A stretch of 64,000 bases of DNA, from NCBI GenBank assembly GCA_963662175.1, contig OY759214.1, positions 98,294,115 through 98,358,114 of the forward strand, given 5' to 3'. Both the position numbers and the translations under genes were made by a program. Below are positions 32,055-43,930 of the stretch, in pieces. Numbering within the stretch: the stretch's first letter is position 1; each line of letters begins with the position of its first letter. Below the pieces are notes generated by a model. The model had not been told where the DNA came from. It saw only the letters and a program-made list of their open reading frames with translations, and did no database searches. The DNA comes from Aradus depressus (Eukaryota > Arthropoda > Insecta > Hemiptera > Aradidae).

Positions 32055-32365
32055 TCATTAGTTAATCGCGAATTCGAATCCCGGCCAATGACATTACGTT
32101 TTTTTATTTCCATACTGAAGGTAAACTTTCTGTACGAGGTCAGGTACTCGTTAAAGACACCTAGTTGATCCTAATTAAATAAGTTTGTTTTATTTATTAC
32201 AAGTTTCCACAATATGTCCGCGTTCCTCAACTTAGAAATTGTAAATCTGGTTAAACAAATGTATGACACTCAACGTAGAGTCGGCCTCATATCCACCAGA
32301 GTGACGAAAGAGCGCTCTGTTAGTAGGCCATATGACCTCGAGGGCGAGTCACAAAAAAGAAAATG
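32055..32365 (+). mobile_element. Degenerate SINE interrupted by a Penelope end
   Basis: Box B-like 'cgaattcgaatcccggcc' and 'ggtcaggtactcgttaaaga', then a Penelope-like tail ('aagtttgttttatttattac', 'aatatgtccgcgttcctc') at 32174-32250, then the SINE1 3' body ('gtgacgaaagagcgctctg'). Confidence 0.65.
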
Positions 32366-32394
32366 CGACTAATGAGGCTTAACTGCGCCTGGTC

Positions 32395-32724
32395 ATGCTC
32401 TTTGTTCCCTTTTTGTTGGATGAATTAGCGAAATTCGTCCCGGTTTTTCTTTCTGACTCTGCTTATCTTAGACTCATAGACAATACAATGAATGAGGCTG
32501 ATCTAGTCTATAGAAACATCTGTCTACGAACTCGCTTTTATTTTTTTACTTCAGGTACAGGTTCTGTATTTCCTTCAATACTGATATGGAACTCCGGAAG
32601 AGGAATCATATCCAAGAAGATGGAACAACATGTTGGAGGTGTTGACAGAAGTGGGATGTGGACGTTCAGTGCCTCACCAATAACTCCAAATCAAATTAAT
32701 TTTATCATCACGTTACGCGTTGGC
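32395..32724 (+). other. Unrecognised open frame with acceptor-like tract
   Basis: A frame of up to 128 codons (to 32781), the last part of which is a SINE1 fragment. At 32540-32558 'tttatttttttacttcag' resembles a splice acceptor. The following 150 bases are less AT-rich and open (GVDRSGMWTFSASPI). It could be an exon or a chance frame. Not recognised. Confidence 0.2.
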
Positions 32725-32890
32725 TTGAAGCCTGTACGATGTCAGGTATTCTTTAAAGATCCCTCTACCCTGAGTAACTAAAACCTGGGTATGCCAAATT
32801 CAGGACTCCAACTGTAGAATCGGGCTTGTGTTCACCAGAGCTCTCTGGTAATAGGCAATATGACCTTTTGGCTAAAGCCCGGACTTTTCA
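32725..32890 (+). mobile_element. SINE1 fragment
   Basis: 'gcctgtacgatgtcaggtat' to 'ggctaaagcccggac', diverged. Confidence 0.8.
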
Positions 32891-33100
32891 TAAAAGCAAA
32901 CAGAACAATTGTTTGGGCCTACCAGATTAGCGAATGCACAATCTTACTCCCCACTCTCTTAACCAACTAGGTTCTGAGACCAGTTCATCCGTAGTAGCCA
33001 GCTCGTGTGTGTGTAGTTCAGCTGAAGTTAGCTTGTGTAAGGAATTTTTTGGAGGTTGTGAGCGTGCTGTATTTAATAAAAGAAGTAGTAGCAATCAGAA
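32891..33100. other. Left flank of the 62-bp satellite
   Basis: GT-rich and unassigned; no satellite units. Confidence 0.4.
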
Positions 33101-34154
33101 ACTGGTACAGCTCACTACCTTTGAGGTAGCACTGAAGATGGGCTCATTAGACTGAAAGATGTACTGGTACAGCTCACTACCTTTGAGGTAGCACTGAAGA
33201 TGGGCTCATTAGACTGAAAGATGTACTGGTACAGCTCACTACCTTTGAGGTAGCACTGAAGATGGGCTCATTAGACTGAAAGATGTACTGGTACAGCTCA
33301 CTACCTTTGAGGTAGCACTGAAGATGGGCTCATTAGACTGAAAGATGTACTGGTACAGCTCACTACCTTTGAGGTAGCACTGAAGATGGGCTCATTAGAC
33401 TGAAAGATGTACTGGTACAGCTCACTACCTTTGAGGTAGCACTGAAGATGGGCTCATTAGACTGAAAGATGTACTGGTACAGCTCACTACCTTTGAGGTA
33501 GCACTGAAGATGGGCTCATTAGACTGAAAGATGTACTGGTACAGCTCACTACCTTTGAGGTAGCACTGAAGATGGGCTCATTAGACTGAAAGATGTACTG
33601 GTACAGCTCACTACCTTTGAGGTAGCACTGAAGATGGGCTCATTAGACTGAAAGATGTACTGGTACAGCTCACTACCTTTGAGGTAGCACTGAAGATGGG
33701 CTCATTAGACTGAAAGATGTACTGGTACAGCTCACTACCTTTGAGGTAGCACTGAAGATGGGCTCATTAGACTGAAAGATGTACTGGTACAGCTCACTAC
33801 CTTTGAGGTAGCACTGAAGATGGGCTCATTAGACTGAAAGATGTACTGGTACAGCTCACTACCTTTGAGGTAGCACTGAAGATGGGCTCATTAGACTGAA
33901 AGATGTACTGGTACAGCTCACTACCTTTGAGGTAGCACTGAAGATGGGCTCATTAGACTGAAAGATGTACTGGTACAGCTCACTACCTTTGAGGTAGCAC
34001 TGAAGATGGGCTCATTAGACTGAAAGATGTACTGGTACAGCTCACTACCTTTGAGGTAGCACTGAAGATGGGCTCATTAGACTGAAAGATGTACTGGTAC
34101 AGCTCACTACCGTTTAGGTAGCACTGAAGATGGGCTCATTAGACTGAAAGATGG
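33101..34154 (+). repeat. 62-bp satellite, 17 tandem copies, hammerhead-like unit
   Basis: Exact 62-base period from 33101 to the last start at 34093. Middle copies appear identical. The last copy differs in the loop between 'ctacc' and 'ggtag' and at its end. The unit contains CTGAAGATGG, then GAAA, then 'tgtactggtaca' and GCTC, followed by the 5-bp hairpin CTACC/GGTAG. In that order these give every conserved element of a hammerhead core. It is not a protein repeat, because 62 is not divisible by 3. Confidence 0.95.
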
Positions 34155-35039
34155 CTTTGCAAAATAAACTCGTGAGTGGACATCAGCTTGTGTGGTTAGG
34201 CTCAAGAGTTTTTGTGCAACTTTTGTGTGAGTCTAGGACCAGTAGTGCCGACTTAGCTCTTGTGTGTGAAAGACGATCCTACAAATCGTCTCGTGTAGAG
34301 TAGTGTAATTTGGTTACTCAGTGTGTGTGAAAGTACATATGGTACTTCTTCGCTTCCTTTGTAGTTTCCATCGTGGGGAACAGTTCATAATGTGTTAATT
34401 ACGTTTTCTCAGTTTATGTTAGTTTGTTTATAGACAAACGAGCAGTCAAGCCCTGTCCAACCTGGCCAGGCTTATATATTAATTCCATCTCAGTGTTACC
34501 CCCTTTATATGTAACTTATAGATGCGGCAAACTCCATTAGTTAAAGAGTTACAGCTAGTTAAAGTTACTTTATCCATGAACTAGCACCTATCGAATACAG
34601 TCCACTCAATGTGTGCCACGTTTACGAATGTCGTGCGTAGACAACAATAATTAGTTAAACAATGAGTTTTTCATAGGACAAGTATTGACAATAAGCATTC
34701 TATAATGATACTAGATGAGAGTATGGAGTCGTGATTGCTGATTGTACAGCGCGAAGGACATTCGTCTATGTCACAGAAAAACGTCACTCACATGTACAGC
34801 TCACCCTGCACGCTGCTAGACTTACAGACAGACTGACATACAAAGTCCCCTTTCAATGGAGATAATTCCAGATACTTCTGTCTTCTTAATAGGGGAAAAA
34901 TTTGTTTCCGTCAACTTTCTTACACAGTCTAAAGATTATTTCATGCCAAATTAACCATTGTCTGAACCTTCATTCGTCTTTACTGCGCCATCTGTACCAA
35001 CTATAATGGGAGTTATATAATTGGTTAGGAAGGTTAAAG
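34155..35039. other. Unassigned right flank of the satellite
   Basis: Even base composition, GT-rich at first, with no recognised frame or element. It may be the rest of the unit's parent element. Confidence 0.4.
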
Positions 35040-35345
35040 GAGCAAATTTTAGCCGCCAAAAGATGCTAGTTTTGCTTACAGAAGTTTTCGCGGCGAAGAA
35101 CCAACCAATCGCTAAACGAGCTTTTTCAAAGATGTTGACGTCGTTAAGACCCTAAAGTGCGGAAGGCTGAGATGTGCTGGACACATGGCTAGGATGGATG
35201 ACAGCGAGGCTGGAGAGTAGTTGGACCGAGACTGGGATGGAGAGTCCAGAACTGGAGAGCAGCCGCACTGAACACAACCAACTGGCGGACGCTACTTGAG
35301 GAGGCCAACACTAAGTAATGAGACGTAATCTGTAATCACCACGGA
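35040..35345 (+). pseudogene. Decayed LINE ORF2 C-terminal end
   Basis: Plus-strand pieces LKCGRLRCAGHMARMDDSEA and GWRVQNWRAAALNTTNWRTL match the RLRWxGHVxRM...W...A...W...L pattern that ends many LINE ORF2 proteins. Stops and a frameshift separate them. Confidence 0.6.
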
Positions 35346-36254
35346 ACTAAGTTATGTAATTTGTCAGAAATTTCATGTTTTTTCACTGAAATTTCATTTT
35401 ATTGAAGGTATAATATAATATATATAAAATAATATTAAAAGCCTTTTTAGTCTCAAAAATATTTCATCTTTTTCTTTCATTTTTATTTTCACCAATTGTA
35501 GAACAATATTTCGTCCATTACAGACATTATCAAGTTCCCATACATCTGAAAATTATATTATGATACAATTACTTGTTCATCCCTTCCTTATTATTCCATA
35601 TTATTCTCATTACAATCAATTCAAGTTAATAATAAATTTTATATATACTATTGTAATTAGATACATTAATATCTCCTTACCTTACATATATATCATCATT
35701 GTTATAAAAAGAAAATTTAATTTATTTAGTTAGTAAAGTACGTCACATCATTCTTAATTTTTTTTTTCTTCATAAATTCAACACAGTTTTTCTAGAACAA
35801 TTAGATCAATGCATCTTCTATAAATACTCACTAGCAACCATAATCCCAAAACCATATATTATTAATTTAATATAATTAATTTATTACCAAAAAATTGAGG
35901 ACCCCATTCCTACTTCACCACGCGCTTGGGTAACCTAATACGAAGGTAATCAAATCATCGATATCACAAATATAAAACAGAATTCTTTTCGATTATTATT
36001 TTTATTTTTAAAAAAAATTTCTATCAAACAGTATTCATTTAATTAACTTATTATTTAATACTATTAATAATTAATAATTAATAATAATAATTATTATTAT
36101 TATTAATAATTTGATTAAAACTCCCATTATATTCTAAATATCATGTTTTTTCACTGAAATTTCATGTTTTTTCCTTTTTGTTATATTTTTGATAGGATTT
36201 CTCCAAAAACTGTACTATTGTACGCTTGCTAGGCACAATTTATGGTCGGAAAAT
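35346..36254. other. AT-rich stretch
   Basis: Small family A scraps (35345-35395, 36140-36175) plus A/T-rich low-complexity sequence, including a palindromic ATT/AAT run at 36065-36115. No gene. Confidence 0.5.
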
Positions 36255-36430
36255 AATGAAAAAAGTCATCGTTCAATCACTGGCAATGTACTTCCCCCCG
36301 AAACGAATTAATCTATGTTTTCGCTCTCCCTCTCTAACACCAATCGACCGTTTTAATCAATACTTGACTTATACAAGGACTTGATGAATCTGTAATGAAG
36401 CATCGACATGAAATTTAGTGTGGAGTAGAT
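36255..36430 (-). repeat. Family A terminal part
   Basis: 'cgttcaatcactggcaatg', 'tacttccccccgaaacgaat', to 'atgaagcatcgacatgaaat'. Confidence 0.7.
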
Positions 36431-37189
36431 AGGGATTGCCGGTTCTGGCGCTGGAAGAGTGACGTCATCCAATGAGCAATAAGATGGGATAGTACGACGA
36501 TGTGTCCAACCAAGCCTTAACCACCGCTAACAATTGAAATCCAGCCTTAACCACTGCGCACCACCTCTCCTCATGGCTCGCGCTTTTTGGGGGGGAGCTC
36601 TCTGGGTGACGGTAGATATGATGAGTGAATGACCCCAAAATGCCCCCATCTCAAATAAAGTACTACTCTGAAAGTTACTAAAGTTACAAACCGAGCGAGG
36701 CCTTAGTAACCTGCTAGTTAAATATATAATCAAGCAGGAACAAAAAAAAATTGATGGCTATAAACAAAAATTTATCTATAGATTTCTCTTCCAAAGTTGA
36801 ACATTTTAAATATGATTTCTGAATAAAAAATAAAAAAAAAAGGACATTAATAAACAAATTAATGTTTCTTTTATATCCGAGCTCAAAATTTCCTTATTAA
36901 TTTTTTTAATCTTTCTTATTTCTCATTCTTTATGGCACTTTAAAAATAAATAAAAATTTATATAAATGGATGTTATAAAAAAGTGAATAAACTTCAAAGG
37001 TTACTTTGGAGAACAGTCAGATACATAAGTAGGATCTAGGCTGGGTGAAAGCTGGAGAATCCGGTCACCAAGGAGGCTCAAACTTCACCTCCACATATCC
37101 GTCATCGGATAACTGGTTAATTTGTATTACATTATTTTTTGTTTAATATAAGGAGATTAAAGTTTTTTTTAAGGAACTTATAAGAAAGA
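36431..37189. other. Unassigned stretch
   Basis: 36431-36730 is less AT-rich and includes 'gtgacgtcatcc' and 'accgagcgaggccttagtaa', the latter faintly like a SINE1 box B region. The rest is AT-rich. No gene. Confidence 0.4.
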
Positions 37190-37310
37190 AAAAAAAAAGT
37201 GAGGACTTTCTTATACCAACCACGTTTTTACATATCACTCTCTTTCTCCCCCTCCTCCATCTAAAATTCATTCATTTCAAACTGGCATTACTGGATATAA
37301 GAATGTTATG
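37190..37310 (+). repeat. Family C repeat fragment
   Basis: 'gaggactttcttataccaac', then 'ctctctttctccccctcctc' and 'ctggcattactggatataag'. Confidence 0.55.
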
Positions 37311-37329
37311 TGATGGCATCAGTGGTTTT

Positions 37330-37525
37330 CAGTAATTAAAACATTACAAATTTATTGTCTTGCGTGATATTCGTTCCTGTGAGCGCTCACAAAGTTTCTA
37401 TCACATCAGACAAACGTACAAACATAATTGTGAAAATGTTCGAAGCCTCTTCAGAGAACCTTGAAACGTTAATTCACTTGAAAACTCGATCTCGGATTTT
37501 CGCGCGATTACAATACTTTCTTATA
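37330..37525 (-). repeat. Family B repeat fragment
   Basis: 'cctgtgagcgctcacaaag' and 'gaaaactcgatctcggattt', inverted. Confidence 0.55.
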
Positions 37526-38044
37526 CTATGATATAAATGTGGACAATGAATTAGTTACTATGGTTCATGCCCAATCAAATTTATCAATAAATATATTTCA
37601 CACTATAATGCAATCTCCGATAAAATAATTAATTTGTTAAGTATTATATCAATAATATATTCATTTTGGTAACTAATAGTTTAAAATTTAGAAAAACAGT
37701 TTTATTATGATTTGCCCTCTCGTTTACCTTATACATTTCAATATAACACATTTCACAACAGTTGGTATTTTTCTTTTCTTTACTTCGACCCATATTTATA
37801 ATGTTCTATCTTCCAAAATTAATTTTTTGTTTAATTAAGTTTGTTATATTTTCTATTTTTAATTATAAGTTGTATTGATATATAAACTTTTATATATTAT
37901 GTTATATATAAAATGTATAACATTTATGTGTGAACTAGGTCAACCCTTGCTATGGGATTTGTATCTCTATAAGGAATAAAGTTTCATTTCATTACTATGA
38001 TATAAATGTGGACAATGAATTAGTTATTTCGCCTACTACCAGAG
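37526..38044. other. Unassigned AT-rich stretch
   Basis: No gene. A SINE1 scrap ('ttcgcctactaccagagct') lies at 38029-38047. Confidence 0.45.
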
Positions 38045-38290
38045 CTAATAATATTCAAAACCCCGTACAGACACCTTTGATTTTTAGCAATATCAGCCAA
38101 AGGGGGGAGGCTTAACACAAAAATACTAATAACTAGCGATGTAATGAATCTATCAATACAACATTCAGTAGGGTGGGTTCAGAAGCTTCTATGTACATCA
38201 ATTATTGATTTTTAGCCCAAATGGCTAATTTAAATTGATTAATATTAAGCAATGGGGAAGTACATTGCCGGTGATTCGTCTACGACTTTT
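38045..38290 (+). repeat. Family A terminal two modules
   Basis: 'aactagcgatgtaatgaatc', 'gcccaaatggctaatt', 'ggggaagtacattgccggtg', then 'attcgtctacgac' and a T-run. Confidence 0.8.
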
Positions 38291-38365
38291 TTTTTCTTAT
38301 TTTATTTATTTATTTATTATTATATTTATTTATCTTTATTTTTGTATTTTCCAAGATCGCTATAT

Positions 38366-39354
38366 CTAGGGATCTATCGACACAAGTAAATACAAGTAAA
38401 GTATCGATACTTTTATTCGATACCAAGTAGGTATCGAATAGATATTACTTGTATCGATTCAAAGTACTCGTTTCAAATTTCAACAATTAAAAAAAATTAT
38501 ATAAATTTTTCAATTCATCGTTCACCGTTTAACTTCTTACAATTTTCTTTTATTTGTTGTTGCAATAAAATACTGAACTCAAATTATGGTCCACGGACAA
38601 ATGATATATATCGATGGTGATAACCTCATGTGTGATGTGATCACGCAGTCTGCATGATGCGTCCTTATTTCTTACCTTATTCACATTAAATGGTTTATCG
38701 TTTATGAAGGTATACGTTAGTTTAATTTTGAAGAAAACCGTGAACATGATTACGATTTAATTATTTTATTTTATTTTTATATTCCATTTTGTCAATTACA
38801 AATTATAATGCCTCGCCCTACGGCGAAAGTGTGCATTTATTATACTAAGAACGTTTCGATCTCAGCGACTTCAAAAAGTGTTTTAAAATAGTTAAATATT
38901 GTCGAAATACGAATAGTCTCCAGTAGTTTTAAATCCTTAGTAAAAATAAATTGTATGTTTATTTTATAAGGTTTTTTATTATATTCAGTATGTTTTTAAT
39001 ATATAATTTTATCTTATTCGATTTGATTTATTTGTTTCTTATGCCCACTACAATATCTCATTTACCTATATCTTTCAAATTGTATTGTGTTTTTAATTAT
39101 TATTATATAGGTATATATATATTAGACATGGTTTAAAATTAATTGTAACGAAGTACTTGATGCAATACGATTTTCATTTAAATTTATACACATTTATAGG
39201 TTTTTTAAAATTTAATTATAACGAACTACTCGATCCAATCGATACGAGTAGGTATCGATACTTTTTATTCGATACTTGAAGAGTACCGGAAGTTTTATTC
39301 GATGCTACTCATGAGTAAAATTATCGATACTTTGTGGTATCGATAGAACCCTAG
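38366..39354. mobile_element. hAT-like non-autonomous DNA transposon
   Basis: Begins CTAGGGATCTATCGA and ends with the inverse of CTAGGGTTCTATCGA. The flanks CGCTATAT (38358-38365) and AGCTATAT (39355-39362) form an 8-bp target duplication matching 7 of 8. Subterminal regions on both sides carry many copies of TATCGATA or TATCGA ('gtatcgatacttttattcga' and its relatives), likely transposase-binding repeats. The AT-rich interior has no transposase. Confidence 0.7.
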
Positions 39355-39725
39355 AGCTATATCGGGATCTGGCCCACGTCTGGCCCTGTACATACGAGTA
39401 TACAGATCGCTCCCCTTTTCCCCGTTGACCATTGTGTAACCGTAGATCTCTTGGTTCTCCAGTTCGCCCACTCATGGCCGACTTACCATGCCAAGCCGTC
39501 TTAGTTAAATCAATTCTCAGGTCGGGAAACAGGATTTTAAATTGTCTTCTATTTTATTTATTATTTCATTTATTTTTTCAAATATTTACAAGGCCGTTTT
39601 ATTTTTCAGTCATCTAATGATCCCTTTCAAACAGGTATAATTTAGCGTGCTTACATAGTCTTTGTTGACCTCATTTGAATGTTGCATTTAGATGCTAAAA
39701 TACAACAGAACAGAGGAGGAGAGGG
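39355..39725. other. Unassigned stretch
   Basis: No gene recognised. Confidence 0.4.
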
Positions 39726-39845
39726 CACCGGGTGAATAAAAATTTAGCATAGCCAAAATTTAGGACTCCCATAGTAGAGTCGGGCTCAGGTAGTAGGCGA
39801 CATGACCTTGTAGTTTAAGCCCGGGCTAGAGTCACAATAACTAAA
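39726..39845 (+). mobile_element. SINE1 fragment
   Basis: 'ggtgaataaaaatttagcat' to 'taagcccgggctagagtcac', with a 35-bp internal deletion. Confidence 0.8.
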
Positions 39846-40544
39846 TAATAAGATAAGTGAGTTTCTTCATAGTGATCGTGACGGCATCTTTATTCTGTTG
39901 TCGTATTACGTTATCGATACCAACCGATGTCATACACACAGCGGTCACTAACCATCCCACCGGCCTCAAAAATCGTTGAAAATTTAAACTTATTTCTAAA
40001 ATCATGTAACTTAAAGTTACTCCGGGCTTCTGTTTTATCTCAATATTTTTTTGTAAAAATTTCCAATTTTTGTATTTTTTGTACATATTTCTAATTTATT
40101 TTTCTATAACATGTGATCTCAAATTGTATAATTTTCTTGAACATAATTTAAAATTATTTCTTGTTTCGGATTTACGGGTATTGTTTGTCTGAGAGATGTG
40201 TTGGCGACCGGACCGTGGGATGCACTCCATGTCTGGGTACCGTCCCACAGGAGGGACAACCTGACGCCACCACATCTCCACATTATGGTTGTATTACATG
40301 ACAGTACCAACCATTCATGAAGAAGGTTAGATACTGTCTGACCACGAATGGAGGGCGCGGCTGTCCTTCACCACCCTACGTACCTGCCCAAGCTAGTTCC
40401 CCATGTGTTACACAACCTCAAAATATTAACTTTTTATTATTTTTTTAAATCCCCTTTATTTATTGAATTTATTTATTTATATTTATTAATTTTAGTCAAT
40501 ACTTGTATGTACTTATTTTAACAATTAGAAATGTATACTAGATT
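39846..40544. other. Unassigned stretch
   Basis: A GC-richer block at 40195-40400 has no recognised frame. The remainder is AT-rich. Confidence 0.4.
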
Positions 40545-41760
40545 TCAGACCAGATGTGAAAAAAAAAAATCTGTCTGTGTTTGTCTGTGAACATGATAAC
40601 TCCCGATAGAATGAATGTATCGAAACGAAATTTTATATGTCAATAAAGAACCCTCTAATGACGACATCTATTGATTTTCAGCCAAAGAAAGCAGGAGATT
40701 AGGGGAAAGGATGGGGGGGGGGGAGGGGGGGGGGGGGGGGGGGCTCAACTCAAAAACCCTCAATAATTGCCGATGTAATGAATGTATAGACATGAAATTT
40801 AGTATGAGGATTCAGAAGCCACTATACAGGGTGGCCCAGATAAGCGGGCCACAAATGAAATAACTCCTAAACGGTTAGAGATATCAAAATTGTACATAGG
40901 GCTAAAGTTGTAGCACTCGCCAAGAGCTATAGAATGGGGCGTCCTCGAAAAGACGAAAATGACCCTTTTAATGGCTTAATACAGCCCTTCGAAGGGCGGG
41001 GTTCCCTTTTGACCCTTAAGTTTCATTACATTTTATTAAAGTACTAAACGAAACAAGGAATAACTGTGCAAACAGATTTTTGATACGTCAAGTAGTTCTC
41101 GGGAAAAAAAACTTTTAAAGTTGCACGTTTTTCTTATTCTGAAGTTATTAAATTCCAACAAACTACCACCGCTTATTACTCATGTATTTTGATGCAAAGG
41201 AATTAGAAAGGTATTAGACAAGTTTAAGGATTAAGAGAGAACGACTTACAGTGATAAGGAATTACTTATTTACAGCATTTGCAATGTTTTCGAAATTGTG
41301 GATATGGTGTTGGTGATTGGTGAGAGCACGGAAAATTATCGTGCTTCAGCCGGGTAAAAACGTGCAACTTTAAACTTTTTTTTCGAGAACTACTTGACGT
41401 ATCAAAAATCTGTTTGCACAGTTCTTCCTTGTTTCTTTAGTACTTTAATAAAATGTAATGAAACTTAAGGGTCAAAAGGGAACCCCGCCCTTCGAAGGGC
41501 TGTTTGAGCCATTAAAAGGGTCATTTTTGTATTTTCGATGACGCCATACTATAGCTCTCGGCGAGTGCTACAACTTTAGTCCTATGCACAATTTTGATAT
41601 CTCTAATCGTTTAGTAGTTATTTCACTTGTGGCCCGCTTATCTGGGCCACCCTGCACAAGACAAATATTTATATTATAAGAGTTTTAGCTCAAACGGTCG
41701 ATTGGCTTTTGAGATAGAGCGAAAACGTAATTGATTAATTCTTGCTGGGGAAGTACTAAA
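40545..41760 (+). repeat. Family A copy split by a foldback transposon
   Basis: The left part 40545-40826 runs to 'ttcagaagccactata'. The right part 41655-41760 resumes with 'gttttagctcaaacggtcga' and ends 'tcttgctggggaagta'. A G-run of about 30 lies at 40713-40743. Confidence 0.8.
40827..41654. mobile_element. 828-bp foldback DNA transposon, about 300-bp terminal inverted repeats
   Basis: Begins CAGGGTGGCCCAGATAAGCG and ends with its inverse. Arms 40827-41132 and 41356-41654 match along their length with scattered differences. The 220-bp centre has no open frame. TA lies before the left end but not after the right. Superfamily is uncertain; the CAGGGTG terminus and TA would fit a Tc1/mariner-group MITE. 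Confidence 0.85.
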
Positions 41761-41764
41761 TGGT

Positions 41765-41850
41765 GGATTTTTTGTAGACTACCTGAAAATGAGGACAACC
41801 TCGAAAGCCGGCCAGCATATTATAATAAAGCCTATGAGAGGTCAGACTAT
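41765..41850 (+). repeat. Segment shared with 62826-62930
   Basis: 'gccggccagcatattataat' and 'gaggtcagactatattttta' match 62860-62915. Both follow a family A end. Confidence 0.65.
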
Positions 41851-41984
41851 ATTTTTATTTTGCAAATCTTGTGTTCAGGAGATTCCGGTAAAAACTTATC
41901 AAATTTTTATCTGATTACTATACTTTCTCTATACTAAGTACTGCTGTGGAAGTGATGTGAAATATCATTACGATCTAGGATACA

Positions 41985-42160
41985 GGAGTAGGTAATGCCG
42001 AGGTAGCGTATTAGCACACTGAGCTCCAGATCGCGTTTAGGTTTTTTTTATCTGGGAAGTGAATAAACCTTGAGCAAACCGTCATTTGGGTGGCACATGA
42101 AACGATAGCGTATACAGATAGGTGAATAAACCAGAGTAGAGAAAAGTTAGGAAAATTTAG
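41985..42160 (+). mobile_element. Degenerate SINE1
   Basis: 'ccgaggtagcgtattagca', 'tttatctgggaagtgaataa' and 'aaaccgtcatttgggtgg' follow the SINE1 order with many changes. Confidence 0.5.
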
Positions 42161-42665
42161 GCTACTAACTATTTGTATCTCTTAGCCAAATTTCGACTTA
42201 AATATCCGAACGATATTAATTGATAACTCGAATGAACTAATAGATTAAAATAAGAACAGACATTATATTTGACGTCCAATAATGACTTGTTATGAGTTAG
42301 GAGAGTGGATGTTGGTAATGTTGTGAGATGACGTGGCGCCGAAGTGAGCAAACGGCGTTATGTATGGTAACCAACATGACATAGTGACACAGCTCTCTGC
42401 TTACTAATGTTAACTGTAAATATTAACTATACACATTTCAAATTTCTCATTCAGGATTTAGAGAGTCAAAAAATATGAAGAAAAATATATTTTGGATAAG
42501 TCCTTTATGTATTTTGTTTTTTCCATTAGCCGGATGTGATGTATGATTTGTTCTTTTCATATCACAGTTATTAGCCGATTGCATGAATTTTACCAGAAGA
42601 AATATTGAACAAACAAATAATATTGTTACATTAAAAAAATTGCAACAATTATATATATATCCTTT
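42161..42665. other. Unassigned stretch
   Basis: No gene or repeat recognised. Confidence 0.45.
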
Positions 42666-42985
42666 GAGGGCGCCGGTAGCTCAGTGGTATGCGTGCTTGC
42701 TTTCTGAGCTCAATATCGTGGGTTCGAAACCCGACCGAGGCCTTAAGTTAATATCTGGGAGGTGAAATAAACATAAGCATGCCGTCCTTTGGATGGGACG
42801 TTAAGCGATGGTCCCGAGCCTGTACGATGTCAGGTACTCGTTAAAGACCCCTGCCCTGGTTGAATAAAAATTTAGGGTAGGCAAAATTTAGGACTCCCAC
42901 AGTAGAGTGACGAAAGAGCGCTTTGATAGTAGGCGATATGACCTCGTAGTTAAAGACCGGGCGTGAGTCATAATAACGTAACTAA
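42666..42985 (+). mobile_element. SINE1, nearly full length
   Basis: Head 'gcgccggtagctcagtggta', with an intact box B 'gggttcgaaacccgacc'. The body runs to 'accgggcgtgagtcataata'. It lacks the CCTAA tail and has a 24-bp deletion near 42905. Confidence 0.9.
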
Positions 42986-43255
42986 CTATATATCCTGTAT
43001 ACTCACATATCGATAATCTGATATCACGAGTTATTTTGGGTTAGGTTAACCTAAGGTATGCCTCCAAATCGATTATTCATTTATTATTATATTATTTATT
43101 ATAATTCATTTCTTACAAATAATTGTTTGGCAATACTTTCAATAGCCGTATAATTACAATTAGAAAATCTGGATTAATTTTTGGAATATTAAATTATTTT
43201 ACTTAAAAATTATTGACAATAATTCAGAACCAATTTTCACTTGCTAGATCTACTT
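42986..43255. other. AT-rich stretch
   Basis: No feature recognised. Confidence 0.4.
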
Positions 43256-43930
43256 GTAATCTTGTGTGGCAACAGCAACGTAACACGAATCACCTATCCC
43301 CTCCACAACTCGGTTCGACCTTTCGGGCTAAAAATCAAAAGTTAAGCTTCTGAATGCTCGTACTAACTTTTGTGTCGTTATATTCATTACATCGACAGTT
43401 AGGGTTTTTGGGTTGAGCTCCCTCATTCACGTCCTTATGGGGTTTTGGATACACATAAAATTTCGTGTTATTACATCCCTTCTATCGAGAGTTATCGTGT
43501 TGACACATAGGCACATAGGGGGAGTTATGTAATCGAATGCTAAAATTCTATGTAGAGTTTTCTAAGGGTTTTCATATTTTTCGACCTCTTGATTCCAAAA
43601 ATGTGTGTCTGTGAACACGTTAACTCCCGGTAGACTGAATGTATCGACAACAAATTTTATATGTGTATCCAGTAACCTATATAAGGACGACATTTATGAT
43701 ATTTAGCCAAATCGGTCAAAGGGAGATGGGGAATTAGGGGTAGGCTTGGTAAAAAAACTGTCATAACTGTTGTAATGAATCTATCGACAAAATTTAATAT
43801 GAGGTTTCAGAAGCCTCTAAGTCAACTAGTGATTATTAGTAAGAGAAAAGTTATTTCATTATTTGGTATCAGGTGGGCGTAAAACATAGAATTTCTGACC
43901 GATTACAGAACTTTCTCTAGACTTCGTGTT
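43256..43930. repeat. Two family A copies, head to head
   Basis: 43256-43510 is inverted ('cattacatcgacagttagg', 'ttctatcgagagttatcgtg'). 43511-43930 is direct at first ('gggggagttatgtaatcgaa', 'gaatgtatcgacaac'), then ends with inverted 5'-end sequence. Confidence 0.7.

Noticed and set aside
33101..34154. Protein-coding tandem repeat or CRISPR-like array
   Set aside because: A 62-base period shifts frame every unit, stops occur in all frames, and there are no spacers.
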